Of a stretch of 64,000 nt of DNA, positions 1 through 9,668 are shown in pieces; position 1 is the first letter of the stretch, and each line of letters opens with the position of its first letter. The stretch covers positions 1,023,001-1,087,000 of the forward strand of contig NZ_JAUCBZ010000015.1 of assembly GCF_034676545.1 (NCBI RefSeq). Direction: 5' to 3'. The notes under the pieces were generated by a model. The model did no database searches, was not told where the DNA came from, and worked only from the letters and a program-made list of their open reading frames with translations. The position numbers and the translations under genes were made by a program. The DNA comes from Pararhodobacter sp. GTDB taxonomy: Bacteria; Pseudomonadota; Alphaproteobacteria; Rhodobacterales; Rhodobacteraceae.

Positions 1-1
1 C

Positions 2-1234
2 GCCATGGGTCTCGCGACGATTGCGACCCTGATCACCATGTTCTCGCTCGAGCAGGCGTTGTTCATTTTCGCGCAAAAGGTGGTTGTGGGCTATGACAGC
101 TTCACCCTGCTGGCGCTGCCGTTCTTCATTCTGGCGGGCAACATCATGTCCACGGGCGGGATCGCCCGGCGCTTGATCAATCTGGCCAAAATGGCCGGTC
201 GGCCGTTTCCCGGCTCTTTGGCGCACACGAATATCCTGGCCAACATGCTGTTCGGGTCGGTTTCTGGCTCGGCAGTGGCCTCGGCGGCGGCCGTCGGGGG
301 CGTCATGGCACCAGAGATGCGGCGCGCGGGCTACGACATGCGATTCGGTGCGGCCGTTAACGTGGTTTCGTGCACCACGGGGCTTTTGATCCCGCCATCC
401 GGCACCTTCATCATCTACTCGCTGATTTCGGGCGGAACCTCGGTCGCGGCGCTGTTTCTGGCGGGCTACATTCCGGGCATCCTTTTGGGCCTCACGCTGA
501 TGGTCGTCGCCGGGTTCATCGCGTCGCGCGCCGGTTTGCGCGGCGAGGGGCTGCCGTCCCTGCGCGAGTTCGGCTTTGCCTTCGCCGATGCCCTTTTGCC
601 CCTCGGGTTGGTGGTGATCATCATGGGCGGCATCATTTCCGGCATCGTCACGGCCACCGAGGCGGCTGGCATCGGCGTGATCTATGCCCTGTTTCTTGCG
701 CTGGTCGTCTATCGTGAGATGAAGGTCGCCGACCTTGGCAAGGTCATTCTGGAGACGTCGATCACGACCGGTATCGTCATGCTTCTGGTCGGTATCAGTT
801 CGGCGATGAGCTGGACCATGACCTTTGCTGATATGCCGTGGATGATCCAGCAAGCACTTGAAACCGTTTCCGAAAACCCGCTGATGGTGCTGCTGTTCAT
901 CAACCTGTCGTTGCTGCTGATCGGGACCTTCATGGACCTGACGCCCGCTCTGTTGATCTTTACGCCGATCTTCTTGCCGGTTGCGCAGGAAATGGGGATG
1001 GACCCGGTGCATTTCGGGGTGATGATGACCATGAACCTGTGCATCGGCATCTGCACGCCGCCGGTTGGCACCGCGCTGTTCGTGGGGGCCTCGATCGCCG
1101 GGGTGCCGGTCTGGAGCATTCTGCGGCCGATTCTCCCGTTTTACGGTGCCTTTGTGGTGGTTCTGGCCGTCGTGACGCTGATTCCCGAGCTGTCTCTCTA
1201 CCTGCCGCGCACCATCCTTGGTTACGGAGGATAA
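2..1234 (+). CDS. TRAP transporter large permease (DctM-like), 5' truncated
   Basis: Large membrane subunit of a tripartite ATP-independent periplasmic transporter, which drives solute uptake with an ion gradient together with a small permease and a periplasmic binding protein. The frame is open to the window edge, and the first visible Met sits inside the conserved first helix region, so the true start lies upstream. About 410 residues of the usual 425-430 are visible. Family landmarks are LALPFFILAGNIM near the N-terminus, IPPSGTFIIYSL in the middle and GICTPPVGTALF near the end, with many hydrophobic helices. It is followed after 5 bp by uxaC, uxuA and uxuB, so hexuronate or a related sugar acid is the likely substrate (inference). 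Family certain; substrate uncertain. Confidence 0.93.
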   Translation, partial: AMGLATIATLITMFSLEQALFIFAQKVVVGYDSFTLLALPFFILAGNIMSTGGIARRLINLAKMAGRPFPGSLAHTNILANMLFGSVSGSAVASAAAVGGVMAPEMRRAGYDMRFGAAVNVVSCTTGLLIPPSGTFIIYSLISGGTSVAALFLAGYIPGILLGLTLMVVAGFIASRAGLRGEGLPSLREFGFAFADALLPLGLVVIIMGGIISGIVTATEAAGIGVIYALFLALVVYREMKVADLGKVILETSITTGIVMLLVGISSAMSWTMTFADMPWMIQQALETVSENPLMVLLFINLSLLLIGTFMDLTPALLIFTPIFLPVAQEMGMDPVHFGVMMTMNLCIGICTPPVGTALFVGASIAGVPVWSILRPILPFYGAFVVVLAVVTLIPELSLYLPRTILGYGG

Positions 1235-1239
1235 GAACC

Positions 1240-2649
1240 ATGTCCTTGCTTCATCCCGACCGTCTGTTTCCGGCGGAGCCCGGCACGCGCGCTGTTGCCC
1301 GCGCCCTGTTCGACACCGTCAAATCCTTGCCCATCGTCTCACCGCACGGCCATACGGACCCGCGTTGGTGGGGCGAGAACCCGGCCTTTGCCGATGCGTC
1401 CGAGCTGTTCGTGATCCCCGATCACTACGTCGTGCGCATGTTGGTCAGCCAGGGTGTGCCCTTCGAGGCCTTGGGCATCGGTGCCGGGGCCGAGCCTGAC
1501 CGCCGGAAAATCTGGCGCACATTTGCCGCGCATTACCACCTGTTTCAGGGCACGCCGTCGCGGCTCTGGGTTGATCACGCCTTATCCGAGACCTTCGGGA
1601 TCGGGGCGCGGTTGTCGCCGGATACCTGCGACGAGACCTTCGACGCGATCAACGCGCAACTGACGCAGCCGCACACCCGGCCGCGCGCGCTGTATGATCG
1701 CTTCGGCATCGAGGTGATCGCCACCACCGACAGCGCGCTTGATGATCTTGGCTGGCACAAGATGGCGCGCGAGAGTGATTGGACCGGGCGCGTGGTGCCC
1801 ACCTATCGCCCCGACGCGGTGACCGACCCCGAGTTCGAGGGGTTTGTCCGCAACCTCGATCAGTTTGGCAACCTGACCGGCTGCGACACGGGCACCTGGG
1901 CCGGCTATCTTGAGGCCCATCGCGCGCGGCGCGCGTTTTTCATCGCCCATGGCGCGACGGCCACCGATCATGGCCACCCCACCGCACGCACCGCCGATCT
2001 TGGCGCGGCCGAGGCGAAGGCGCTGTTTGACCGCGTCCGCGCGGGCAAGGCCTCTGCCGAGGACGCCGAGCAGTTCCGGGCGCAAATGCTCACCGAATTC
2101 GCGCGCATGTCCTGCGAGGATGGCCTGGTCATGCAGTTGCACGCCGGTTCCTTGCGCAACCACAACCATGGCGTTTTCCACGCCTACGGTCGCGACAAGG
2201 GGTTCGACATTCCCCGCCGGACGGGTTTCGTCGAGGAACTGCGCCCCTTGCTGAATGCGGTCGGCATGGACCCGCGCCTGACGCTCTTGCTGTTCACGCT
2301 GGACGAAGCGACCTATGCCCGCGAATTGGCACCGCTGGCCGGGGTTTATCCGTCGCTGAAGCTGGGGCCGCCGTGGTGGTTCCACGACAGTTTCGAGGGG
2401 ATGCGCCGGTTCCGCGAAATGGCGACCGAAACCGCCGGATTCTATAACACTGCGGGCTTCAACGACGATACCCGCGCGCTGTGTTCGATCCCGGCGCGGC
2501 ATGATGTGGCCCGCCGCAGCGATTGCGCGTTTCTTGCCGAGTTGGTGACAAGCCACCGCCTGGACGAAAGCGAAGCTTTCGCGCTGGCGCCGATGCTGGC
2601 GACCGGCTTGGCAAAACAGACCTACAAGCTTGGAGAGGCAGGCAAATGA
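1240..2649 (+). CDS. uxaC: Glucuronate isomerase (uronate isomerase) UxaC
   Basis: Converts D-glucuronate to D-fructuronate (and D-galacturonate to D-tagaturonate), the first step of cytosolic hexuronate catabolism. The 469-residue protein has the usual family length. Landmarks are SPHGHTDPRWW near residue 30 (metal-binding HxH of the amidohydrolase fold), MQLHAGSLRNHN in the middle and GPPWWFHDS towards the C-terminus. The start at 1240 follows a GGAGG ribosome site directly downstream of the TRAP permease; a longer open frame upstream is only read-through of the permease gene. Its stop overlaps the uxuA start (ATGA), indicating coupled translation. Confidence 0.96.
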   Translation: MSLLHPDRLFPAEPGTRAVARALFDTVKSLPIVSPHGHTDPRWWGENPAFADASELFVIPDHYVVRMLVSQGVPFEALGIGAGAEPDRRKIWRTFAAHYHLFQGTPSRLWVDHALSETFGIGARLSPDTCDETFDAINAQLTQPHTRPRALYDRFGIEVIATTDSALDDLGWHKMARESDWTGRVVPTYRPDAVTDPEFEGFVRNLDQFGNLTGCDTGTWAGYLEAHRARRAFFIAHGATATDHGHPTARTADLGAAEAKALFDRVRAGKASAEDAEQFRAQMLTEFARMSCEDGLVMQLHAGSLRNHNHGVFHAYGRDKGFDIPRRTGFVEELRPLLNAVGMDPRLTLLLFTLDEATYARELAPLAGVYPSLKLGPPWWFHDSFEGMRRFREMATETAGFYNTAGFNDDTRALCSIPARHDVARRSDCAFLAELVTSHRLDESEAFALAPMLATGLAKQTYKLGEAGK

Positions 2650-3830
2650 AGCAGACATGGCGTTGGTTCGGCCCGGACGACAAGGTAACATTGGCGGATG
2701 TGCGCCAAGCCGGTGCGTCGGGCATTGTGACGGCCCTCTATGACGTAACCCCCGGCGCGGTCTGGTCGCGCGCCGCCATTGCCGAGCGCAAGGCGCTGAT
2801 CGAGGCCGGTGGCCTGACCTGGGACGTGGTCGAGAGCCTGCCGATCAGCGAAGCCATCCGCACCGGCGCGCCCGAGGCAAAGGCCCATATCGCCAACTGG
2901 ATCACCTCGCTGGAGAACCTCGCCGCCGAGGGGCTCGAGGTGATCTGTTACAACTTCATGCCGGTTCTCGACTGGACGCGCACCGATCTGGCCGCGCCGA
3001 TGGCGTCGGGCGCGCGGGCGCTGCGCTTTGATCTGGTCGATTTCGCGGTGTTTGACGCCCATATCCTTTGCCGACCCAATGCGACCTCTGATTACACCAA
3101 CACGGTGCTTTCTGCCGCCGCCGAGCGCGCCGCCGGGTTGAGTGATGCAGACCGCGAGCATCTGACGGCCACCATTCTGGCGGGTCTGCCCGGCGCGGTG
3201 GAGCATTGGACCCTCGACAGTTTTCGGCAGCGCCTCGAGACCTATGCCGACATTGACGATGCCACCTTGCGCGACCATCTGGCGGGCTTTCTGCGCACCG
3301 TGGTGCCCCATGCGGAACGGCTCGACATGCGCCTGTGCTGTCACCCGGATGATCCACCATGGCCGCTCTTTGGCCTGCCGCGCATCATGTCGACCGAGGC
3401 GGATTACACCTGGCTGGTGAATGTCGTCCCAAGCCCTGCGAACGGGATCACCCTGTGCGTTGGCAGCCTTGGCACGCGCGGCGACAACGATCTGCCCGGC
3501 ATGATGGAGCGTCTGGGCGACAAGGTGCATTTCCTGCATCTGCGCAACGTGCGCCGCGAGGACGAGACCATTCCGGGGTCGTTCCATGAAGACGAACACC
3601 TCGCCGGGTCCACTGACATGATCGCGGTCATCAAGGCCGCCTTGGCCGAGGAGCGTCGCCGCCGGCAAGCGGGCCGCGCCGATGCCTCGATCCCGATGCG
3701 CCCCGATCACGGGCAGGAAATCCTTGACGACCGCAACCGCAAGGCAGCACCCGGCTATTCCGCCATCGGTCGCCTGAAAGGTCTGGCAGAGCTGCGCGGC
3801 GCCATGATGGCCCTGGAGCACGGCGCATGA
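2646..3830 (+). CDS. uxuA: Mannonate dehydratase UxuA
   Basis: Dehydrates D-mannonate to 2-keto-3-deoxygluconate, the step after UxuB in glucuronate breakdown. The product is 394 residues, the standard length. It begins MKQTWRWFGPDD and carries the family signature around CCHPDDPPWPLFGLPRI and the HEDEH stretch near residue 315, which provide metal ligands in this TIM-barrel enzyme. It overlaps uxaC and uxuB by 4 bp each, so the three enzymes form one translationally coupled block. A start further upstream in the same frame would lie inside uxaC and is not needed. Confidence 0.96.
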   Translation: MKQTWRWFGPDDKVTLADVRQAGASGIVTALYDVTPGAVWSRAAIAERKALIEAGGLTWDVVESLPISEAIRTGAPEAKAHIANWITSLENLAAEGLEVICYNFMPVLDWTRTDLAAPMASGARALRFDLVDFAVFDAHILCRPNATSDYTNTVLSAAAERAAGLSDADREHLTATILAGLPGAVEHWTLDSFRQRLETYADIDDATLRDHLAGFLRTVVPHAERLDMRLCCHPDDPPWPLFGLPRIMSTEADYTWLVNVVPSPANGITLCVGSLGTRGDNDLPGMMERLGDKVHFLHLRNVRREDETIPGSFHEDEHLAGSTDMIAVIKAALAEERRRRQAGRADASIPMRPDHGQEILDDRNRKAAPGYSAIGRLKGLAELRGAMMALEHGA

Positions 3831-5254
3831 CCCCCTCGCCATTGCCCGCCGACCTGCGCAGCGGGATCCTGCATCTGGGTCTCGGGGCGTTCCACCGCGC
3901 CCATCAGGCGGCCTTCACGCAAGACGCCATTGCGGCGGCAGGCGGCGATTGGGGCATCGAGGCGGTCTCCATGCGCAACCCGGCGCTTGCCGAGGTGCTG
4001 AATGCCCGCGGCGGGCGCTATACGCTGATCGAACGCCACCCCGACGGCCCCCGCCTGCAAGAGATAACGGTGATCCGGCGCGCACATGCGTTGCCGGTGA
4101 ACACGGATGCCGTCGCGGCGCGCATGGCCGATCCGTCGATCCATGTGGTGACCATCACGGTCACGGAAAAAGGCTATGGCGCGCATATCGGTGCCAAGCG
4201 GCTGGACCGCGAGAATCCTTGCGTCGTGCAGGATCTGGCAAACCCGGGTGCGGCCCCGCAAAGCCTTGTGGGGCTGTTGTGCCTTGGCCTGTCCAAGCGC
4301 CGCGCCGCAGGGCTTGCCGGGCTGTCGATCCTGTCATGCGACAACATCTCGGACAACGGTCATCTGCTGCGCGCCCTGGTGCTGGAGTTGGCCGGGGAAA
4401 CCGACCCTGACCTGCGCGACTGGATCGCGCGCACCTGCACCTTCCCGTGCTCGATGGTGGACCGCATCACCCCCGCCGCGCAGGCCGAAACGCTGGCCTT
4501 GGCGAACGGCGACCCGGCCGCGATCGAGACCGAGCCGTTCCGGCAATGGGTGATCGAAGACGCCTTTGCCGGGCCGCGTCCGGCGTGGGAAAAGGCAGGC
4601 GCGCTGCTGGTCGCGGATGTCCGGCCGTTCGAGGATATGAAACTGCGGCTCTTGAATGGCGCGCATTCGCTGCTGGCCTATTCGGGTGCCTTGCTTGGCC
4701 TGGACATGGTGCGCGACGTCATGGCCGATGCGCGATTGGCGGCGGTGATCCGTTGGCACATGGCCAGCGCCGCCCACAGCCTTGCGCCGGTGCCGGGTTT
4801 CGAGATCGACGGCTATATCGACGACCTTTTGGCGCGTTTTGCCAACCCGGCGATTGCCCATCGTTGCAAGCAGATCGCTATGGACGGCAGCCAGAAGTTG
4901 CCGCAACGCCTCTTTGCCCCGGCATTGGATCTCATCGCGAAAGGCCAGTCGTTCGAGAGCTGCGCGCTTGCGACGGCGGTCTGGCTGCGGTTCGTGCAGG
5001 GAACCGACGCGCAGGGGCAGCCACTGGCCCTGGATGATCCATTGGCCGAGGGCCTGCGCCGCGCGGTGGCCGACGCCAAGGGCGATCCGTCCCGTTTGGT
5101 GTCCAATGTCGGCGCGATCCTTGGCCCGGTCGCCGCCGCCCTTTGGGCGAATGCGGCATGGCAGGCGGCGGTAACGGGCTATCTGCGCACCCTGGCGCAA
5201 GACGGCGTGGCCGCGGTGCTGCACGCTGCCGTGGACACCGCGAACCGACCGTGA
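3827..5254 (+). CDS. uxuB: D-mannonate oxidoreductase (fructuronate reductase), mannitol dehydrogenase family
   Basis: NAD(H)-dependent long-chain polyol dehydrogenase, 475 residues. The N-terminal Rossmann part starts with ILHLGLGAFHRAHQA. The active-site pattern KxxxxNxxH is visible as KLRLLNGAH (Lys272, Asn277, His280). With UxaC and UxuA on either side of the same pathway, reduction of fructuronate to mannonate is the clear reading; a mannitol or tagaturonate role is less likely in this context. It is the last gene of the operon and converges with the carboxylesterase 20 bp downstream, with no clear terminator hairpin between them. Confidence 0.92.
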   Translation: MTPSPLPADLRSGILHLGLGAFHRAHQAAFTQDAIAAAGGDWGIEAVSMRNPALAEVLNARGGRYTLIERHPDGPRLQEITVIRRAHALPVNTDAVAARMADPSIHVVTITVTEKGYGAHIGAKRLDRENPCVVQDLANPGAAPQSLVGLLCLGLSKRRAAGLAGLSILSCDNISDNGHLLRALVLELAGETDPDLRDWIARTCTFPCSMVDRITPAAQAETLALANGDPAAIETEPFRQWVIEDAFAGPRPAWEKAGALLVADVRPFEDMKLRLLNGAHSLLAYSGALLGLDMVRDVMADARLAAVIRWHMASAAHSLAPVPGFEIDGYIDDLLARFANPAIAHRCKQIAMDGSQKLPQRLFAPALDLIAKGQSFESCALATAVWLRFVQGTDAQGQPLALDDPLAEGLRRAVADAKGDPSRLVSNVGAILGPVAAALWANAAWQAAVTGYLRTLAQDGVAAVLHAAVDTANRP

Positions 5255-5274
5255 GCCATGCCCGCAGACCCTGA

Positions 5275-6780
5275 TTACGCGCTCCAGCAGGATCGGAGCG
5301 CCTGAAAATAATCGGGGTCTGTGGTTGCCTCACGGCGAAGGACATGCGCGAGATTCGAGCCGGCAGTATGGCGCGCCCAAGCCCCGGTTGCGGCGTCGGC
5401 TGGAACGCCGTCGCGCGCAAAAGACACCCAGATCTCTTGCACCAGTTTCGTGACCTGCGCCTCGTCTTCGGCACCGATGCAGAAACCGCAGGCATCGCAG
5501 GTCCCGAAAATGAACGGCCCTTCCGACCCATGGGTCGGGCGGAACGGCGGATCGCTGCGCTGCCAGTCGAATTGATAGAGCCATGTGGCACGCCCCGCGC
5601 GGGCGCGGTGATCGGCCAGCGCCAGACTTGGCCAGCGAAACATCATATCGCCGGTCGCCTGCGTTTCCGCCTCGGCACGGGGCTTGAAGCGCGCCTTGTA
5701 CTGCGCGGCCATGGCATCGCCGCGCGCCCCAAAGCGTTGCACCAGACGGTCCAGCGTCGCCGCACTCTTGTAGGTGTGTTCAAAGAAATCCCCCTCGAAC
5801 GTCGTGGTTCCGATCAGCAGAGCAACTTCCAGCGCCTTTGCAGGATCGGCGACAGCGGCGGCCGAGATCGTGTCGTCATCCAGAACCGGGCGCCAGAAGA
5901 TCGGACCCTCGCCCAACGGTTTGGCGAGGCGTGCGCTGGTCTGGGTGATGGTCTGCCAATCCAGAGCGCCGATGGCCTCGGGCGTTGGGGCAACACCAAG
6001 GGCATCCAGCAAAAGCCGGCTGCGCTCGGTCGCGGCTTCGGGCGTCATGAAGCCGCTGCCGCCCCCCTCTGCCGCATCCGGGCCAAAGACACCGGCCTGA
6101 CAGATGCCGCGCTGAAACAGGCCACGCGCCGCGGGCATCATTGCCAGCGTGGCGATCTTGATGCCACCACCCGATTCCCCGAACAACGTGACCCGGTCCG
6201 GGTCCCCGCCGAAAGCAGTTGCATTCTCGGCAATCCAATACAGCAGATGAACCAAATCCATCAGGCCAAGGTTGGCGGTTTTCACCGCGCCATCCGTCAG
6301 TGCATCGAGATACAGATATCCCGGCGCGCCAAGTCTGTGCGCCGCCGACATCACCACGACATCGCCGTTTCGCGCCAGCGCTGATCCATCGGTGCGCTTG
6401 GATGACGGGCTGCCAAGCTCGAACCCGCCGCCGTGGATATAGACCATGATCGGACGTTTGGCTTGCGGATCGAGGGACGGGGTCCACAGGTTCAACGTCA
6501 GCCCCGCCTCGCTGACGGGAACGGTGTCGCGGGGGCCGTTCAGATAGGCGTGATAGGCGACGCCCTTTTCGTCATAGGTGGGCGGGTTTTGCGGCACTGG
6601 CGCGGCGTTGGTCATGGCCGGGCGCACGCCCTCCCAACGTTCGGGCCAAGTGGCGGGCCGGATGCGGTTCGCGCCGTCAATCCGCCCGGAAAACGGGATG
6701 CCGCGAAACCGCAGGACGCCGCCGCTGCGGTCGCCCGAAACCCGGCCCGAGGTGGTTGTTGCGATTGGCGTATCGGTCAT
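5275..6780 (-). CDS. Type B carboxylesterase (alpha/beta hydrolase)
   Basis: Carboxylesterase/lipase family hydrolase of 501 residues. It has the oxyanion stretch YIHGGGFELGSP, a nucleophile elbow GESGGG (family norm GESAGG) and the C-terminal histidine region THGSEGPFIFG. No signal peptide is evident, so it probably acts in the cytoplasm. The start at 6780 overlaps the upstream ATPase gene by 4 bp (ATGA), making it the last gene of the peptide-type ABC operon. This arrangement suggests that it cleaves an ester or amide in the imported solute (inference). The longer open frame upstream runs into the ATPase gene and was not used. Confidence 0.9.
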   Translation of the reverse strand: MTDTPIATTTSGRVSGDRSGGVLRFRGIPFSGRIDGANRIRPATWPERWEGVRPAMTNAAPVPQNPPTYDEKGVAYHAYLNGPRDTVPVSEAGLTLNLWTPSLDPQAKRPIMVYIHGGGFELGSPSSKRTDGSALARNGDVVVMSAAHRLGAPGYLYLDALTDGAVKTANLGLMDLVHLLYWIAENATAFGGDPDRVTLFGESGGGIKIATLAMMPAARGLFQRGICQAGVFGPDAAEGGGSGFMTPEAATERSRLLLDALGVAPTPEAIGALDWQTITQTSARLAKPLGEGPIFWRPVLDDDTISAAAVADPAKALEVALLIGTTTFEGDFFEHTYKSAATLDRLVQRFGARGDAMAAQYKARFKPRAEAETQATGDMMFRWPSLALADHRARAGRATWLYQFDWQRSDPPFRPTHGSEGPFIFGTCDACGFCIGAEDEAQVTKLVQEIWVSFARDGVPADAATGAWARHTAGSNLAHVLRREATTDPDYFQALRSCWSA

Positions 6781-7745
6781 GGCAGGGCCTCCTGGCGGGT
6801 TGGGGCATGAAGGTGACAGGCGCAGATGCTGCCGGGGCGCGATTGCCTGAGGTCCGGGATCACCGTGGCACAGGGGGCAAAGGCATCCTTGCAACGATGC
6901 TGGTAGACGCAACCCTTCGGGTTGGGCGCAAGCGTGCCGCCACCCGGTTCAGGCTCCAGCGCGGGCATGGCGACACCGGGCGCCGGCATCGCGGCCAGCA
7001 GGCGGCGCGTGTAGGGATGTTGCGGGTTGGCGTAGATCGTTTCGGTCTCGCCCGCTTCCAGCACCGTGCCGCGATAGAGCACCATCAAGCGGCTGGCCAC
7101 ATGGCGCACCACCGCAAGGTCATGGCTGATGAACAAGAAGGCCACACCCGTTTCGCGCCGGATTTTGGCAAGCAGGTTCAGGATCTGCGCCTGAATGGAC
7201 AGATCGAGCGCGCTCACCGGTTCGTCGCAGACAATCAGGCGCGGTTTCAGGGTCAGGGCGCGTGCAATCGCGATCCGTTGACGCTGCCCGCCGGAAAAGG
7301 CGCGCGGATAGCGCTGCGCGGCCTCCAGCGGCAGGCCGACCTGCGCCAGAACTTCCTTGATGCGCTGCACGGCCTCGGCCTTGGTCTTGCCGTGCACCAA
7401 CAAGGGTTCCGCCAGCGTCTGACCGATGGTGCGCGCGGGGTTCAGCGACCCGTTCGGGTCCTGGAACACGACCTGAATCTCCGAGGTCAATTTGCGTCGT
7501 TCGCGCGCGCTCAGCGCTGCCAGATCACGCCCGTCAAACAGGATGCGGCCGGTGTAATGCGGCTCCAGCCCCAAGATGGCGCGGCCAATGGTGGACTTGC
7601 CGGATCCACTCTCGCCCACGACGCCAAAGGCTTCGCCCGCGCCGATTTCCAGATTGACGGTGTTGACCGCCACGAACCCCTGACCGGCGCGGCTGCCATA
7701 GACCACGCGGAGGTTTTCGATTTTCAGCAGCGGGGCGTTCGTCAT
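6777..7745 (-). CDS. Peptide-type ABC transporter ATP-binding protein (DppF/OppF-like)
   Basis: Cytoplasmic ATPase of a family-5 (dipeptide/oligopeptide/nickel) importer, 322 residues. It shows Walker A GESGSGKST, signature [15 protein letters not shown], Walker B LIVCDEPVSALD and the C-terminal oligopeptide-transporter extension with clustered cysteines (CVYQHRCKDAFAPC). The start at 7745 gives a 4 bp overlap with the permease-ATPase fusion upstream, and the stop overlaps the esterase start. It should pair with the ATPase half of the upstream fusion. The real solute is unknown. Confidence 0.93.
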   Translation of the reverse strand: MTNAPLLKIENLRVVYGSRAGQGFVAVNTVNLEIGAGEAFGVVGESGSGKSTIGRAILGLEPHYTGRILFDGRDLAALSARERRKLTSEIQVVFQDPNGSLNPARTIGQTLAEPLLVHGKTKAEAVQRIKEVLAQVGLPLEAAQRYPRAFSGGQRQRIAIARALTLKPRLIVCDEPVSALDLSIQAQILNLLAKIRRETGVAFLFISHDLAVVRHVASRLMVLYRGTVLEAGETETIYANPQHPYTRRLLAAMPAPGVAMPALEPEPGGGTLAPNPKGCVYQHRCKDAFAPCATVIPDLRQSRPGSICACHLHAPTRQEALP

Positions 7746-9664
7746 GTCGTTGTCTCCGCAATGAGGACACAGCGCGCGTGGTGGTGCGCCCCGCAGGGCC
7801 GCAGGGCAACAGGGCCGATCTTGCAAGCCTCGTGCACTTGGGCGCAGCGGGCGGCAAACCGGCAATGCCGGGGCCATTCGGACGGGGGCGGGACCGTGCC
7901 CGCAATCGCGGGAATAGGCTGGCCCGGCTCGGTCAGATGCGGGTTCGAGGCCAGCAGGCCTTGGGCATAGGGATGGCGTGGATGGGCGATCAGATCTGCG
8001 GTCGGGGCGGCCTCGACGATCTGGCCTGCATACATCACAACCGCGCGGTCACAGATGGCACTGACCACGGACCAGTCATGCGTGATCAGCAATAGCGCCA
8101 GCCCGGTGTCCTGTTGCAGGTCTTTCAACAGCCGCACGATCTCGGCCTGAACCGTCACATCAAGTGCGGTTGTCGGCTCATCCGCGACGATCAGCCTTGG
8201 CCGCCCTGACAGCGCCAGGGCGATGCACACACGCTGCGCCATACCACCTGAAAGCTGGCCGGGATAGCGCGACAGGACCTCTTCGGCGTTGCGGATCTGA
8301 ACCTTCTTGAGCAGATCCAACGCACGACCCCTGCGCGCCGCACGCGACAAATCGGGCTCATGGACGCCAATCAGTTCGGTCAGTTGGCTGCCAACGGAAA
8401 ACAGTGGGTCCAGCGCGACCATCGGTTCCTGACTGATAAAGGCAATGCTGTTGCCACGCAGCCCGGCGCGCTCTGAGGCGCTGACCTGGGACAGATCGCG
8501 GCCTTCATACCAGATGCTCCCGTCCATTTGCCGCAAGTTGGCGGGCAACAAGCCAAGCAGGCCCAAACCCGTCAAGCTCTTGCCGCAGCCGGATTCACCG
8601 ACGAGGCCCACGCATTCCCCCGGGCGGATGGAAAACGAGACGTCATCGACCAGGCGCATCCAGCCCGCCTCGGCGGTGGGCGAGGGGCTGCCGATGGTCA
8701 TGTTCCGCACGTCGATCAAGACCTCTGTCACGGGCGCTGCGGAGGCAGTCTTTGGCGCTGGCAACGGGGCGTTCGATTTGTGATCTGCCGACACGCCGCC
8801 CCATGCCTCGGCCGAATGATCGCGCAGGGCATCCCCAAGCAGCACGAAGGCCAGAACCGTGACCACCAGAACCGAGCCGGTGGACATCAGCATATGAAAG
8901 CTCTCGGACATGACCGACGCGGCCTCGGCCACCATACTGCCCCAGGTCGGATCGGGCGGGCGCACGCCCAGGCCGATGAAGTTCAGACCCGTCGTCGCCA
9001 AAAGCGCCGTCGCGGCAAGAATGGACAGGTTGACGGCCACCGGCCCCATGATACGCGGCAGGACATGGCGCAGGGCGATTTGCAGGTCGGTCAGGCCGGA
9101 CACCCGCGCGGCGGTGACATAGGTCTCGTTGCGCACGCCAAGGGTCGCGGCGCGGACCACGCGCATCAGGCCCGGCGCGGCCAGCACGCCCAGTGCCACC
9201 ATCGCGGCGTTCATGTTTTGCTGAAAGACCGCCAGAACGGTCAGGAACACCATGATGCCGGGCACGGCCTGCACAAGATCCGAGATGCGGCCGATCACGG
9301 CATCCAATTGCCCGCCGCGCAGACCCGCGATCAACCCCGAGGGGATGCCGACGAATGCCGCGACCACCGAGGCGATGCCCACAAAGCCCAACAAGGCAAT
9401 GCCGGAATAGAGCAGGCGGCTGAGGATATCGCGTCCCAAGGCATCGGTGCCAAGCAGATGCAGCCGGGAGGGGGGCTCCAGTGCCGCAAGGAAATCGGCT
9501 TCATTCGGTGGAAAGGGGGCCAGCACGGGGGCCAAGATCGACGCGCCGAAAATGAGGATGAGCACGATCAGCGATACGGCCGCCAAGGGTCGTCGGGCGA
9601 GACTGCGCAGCAACGCAAGTCCGGGAATTTTGCGTGGGGTCGAGGTAAGGTCGCGCATGGTCAT
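7742..9664 (-). CDS. Peptide-type ABC transporter permease (DppC-like) fused to ATPase (DppD-like)
   Basis: 640-residue two-domain protein. Residues about 1-285 form a DppC-like permease, with the [17 protein letters not shown] motif and about six hydrophobic helices. A Pro/Ala-rich linker (about 290-320) leads to a complete DppD-like ATPase with Walker A GESGCGKS, signature [15 protein letters not shown] and Walker [13 protein letters not shown]. Both halves look intact, so this is a true fusion rather than a frame error; permease/ATP-binding fusions are known in this transporter family. It lies 4 bp after the DppB-like permease gene. The start at 9664 gives MTMRDL; an alternative is 9658. 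Confidence 0.92.
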   Translation of the reverse strand: MTMRDLTSTPRKIPGLALLRSLARRPLAAVSLIVLILIFGASILAPVLAPFPPNEADFLAALEPPSRLHLLGTDALGRDILSRLLYSGIALLGFVGIASVVAAFVGIPSGLIAGLRGGQLDAVIGRISDLVQAVPGIMVFLTVLAVFQQNMNAAMVALGVLAAPGLMRVVRAATLGVRNETYVTAARVSGLTDLQIALRHVLPRIMGPVAVNLSILAATALLATTGLNFIGLGVRPPDPTWGSMVAEAASVMSESFHMLMSTGSVLVVTVLAFVLLGDALRDHSAEAWGGVSADHKSNAPLPAPKTASAAPVTEVLIDVRNMTIGSPSPTAEAGWMRLVDDVSFSIRPGECVGLVGESGCGKSLTGLGLLGLLPANLRQMDGSIWYEGRDLSQVSASERAGLRGNSIAFISQEPMVALDPLFSVGSQLTELIGVHEPDLSRAARRGRALDLLKKVQIRNAEEVLSRYPGQLSGGMAQRVCIALALSGRPRLIVADEPTTALDVTVQAEIVRLLKDLQQDTGLALLLITHDWSVVSAICDRAVVMYAGQIVEAAPTADLIAHPRHPYAQGLLASNPHLTEPGQPIPAIAGTVPPPSEWPRHCRFAARCAQVHEACKIGPVALRPCGAHHHARCVLIAETTT

Positions 9665-9668
9665 GGGC

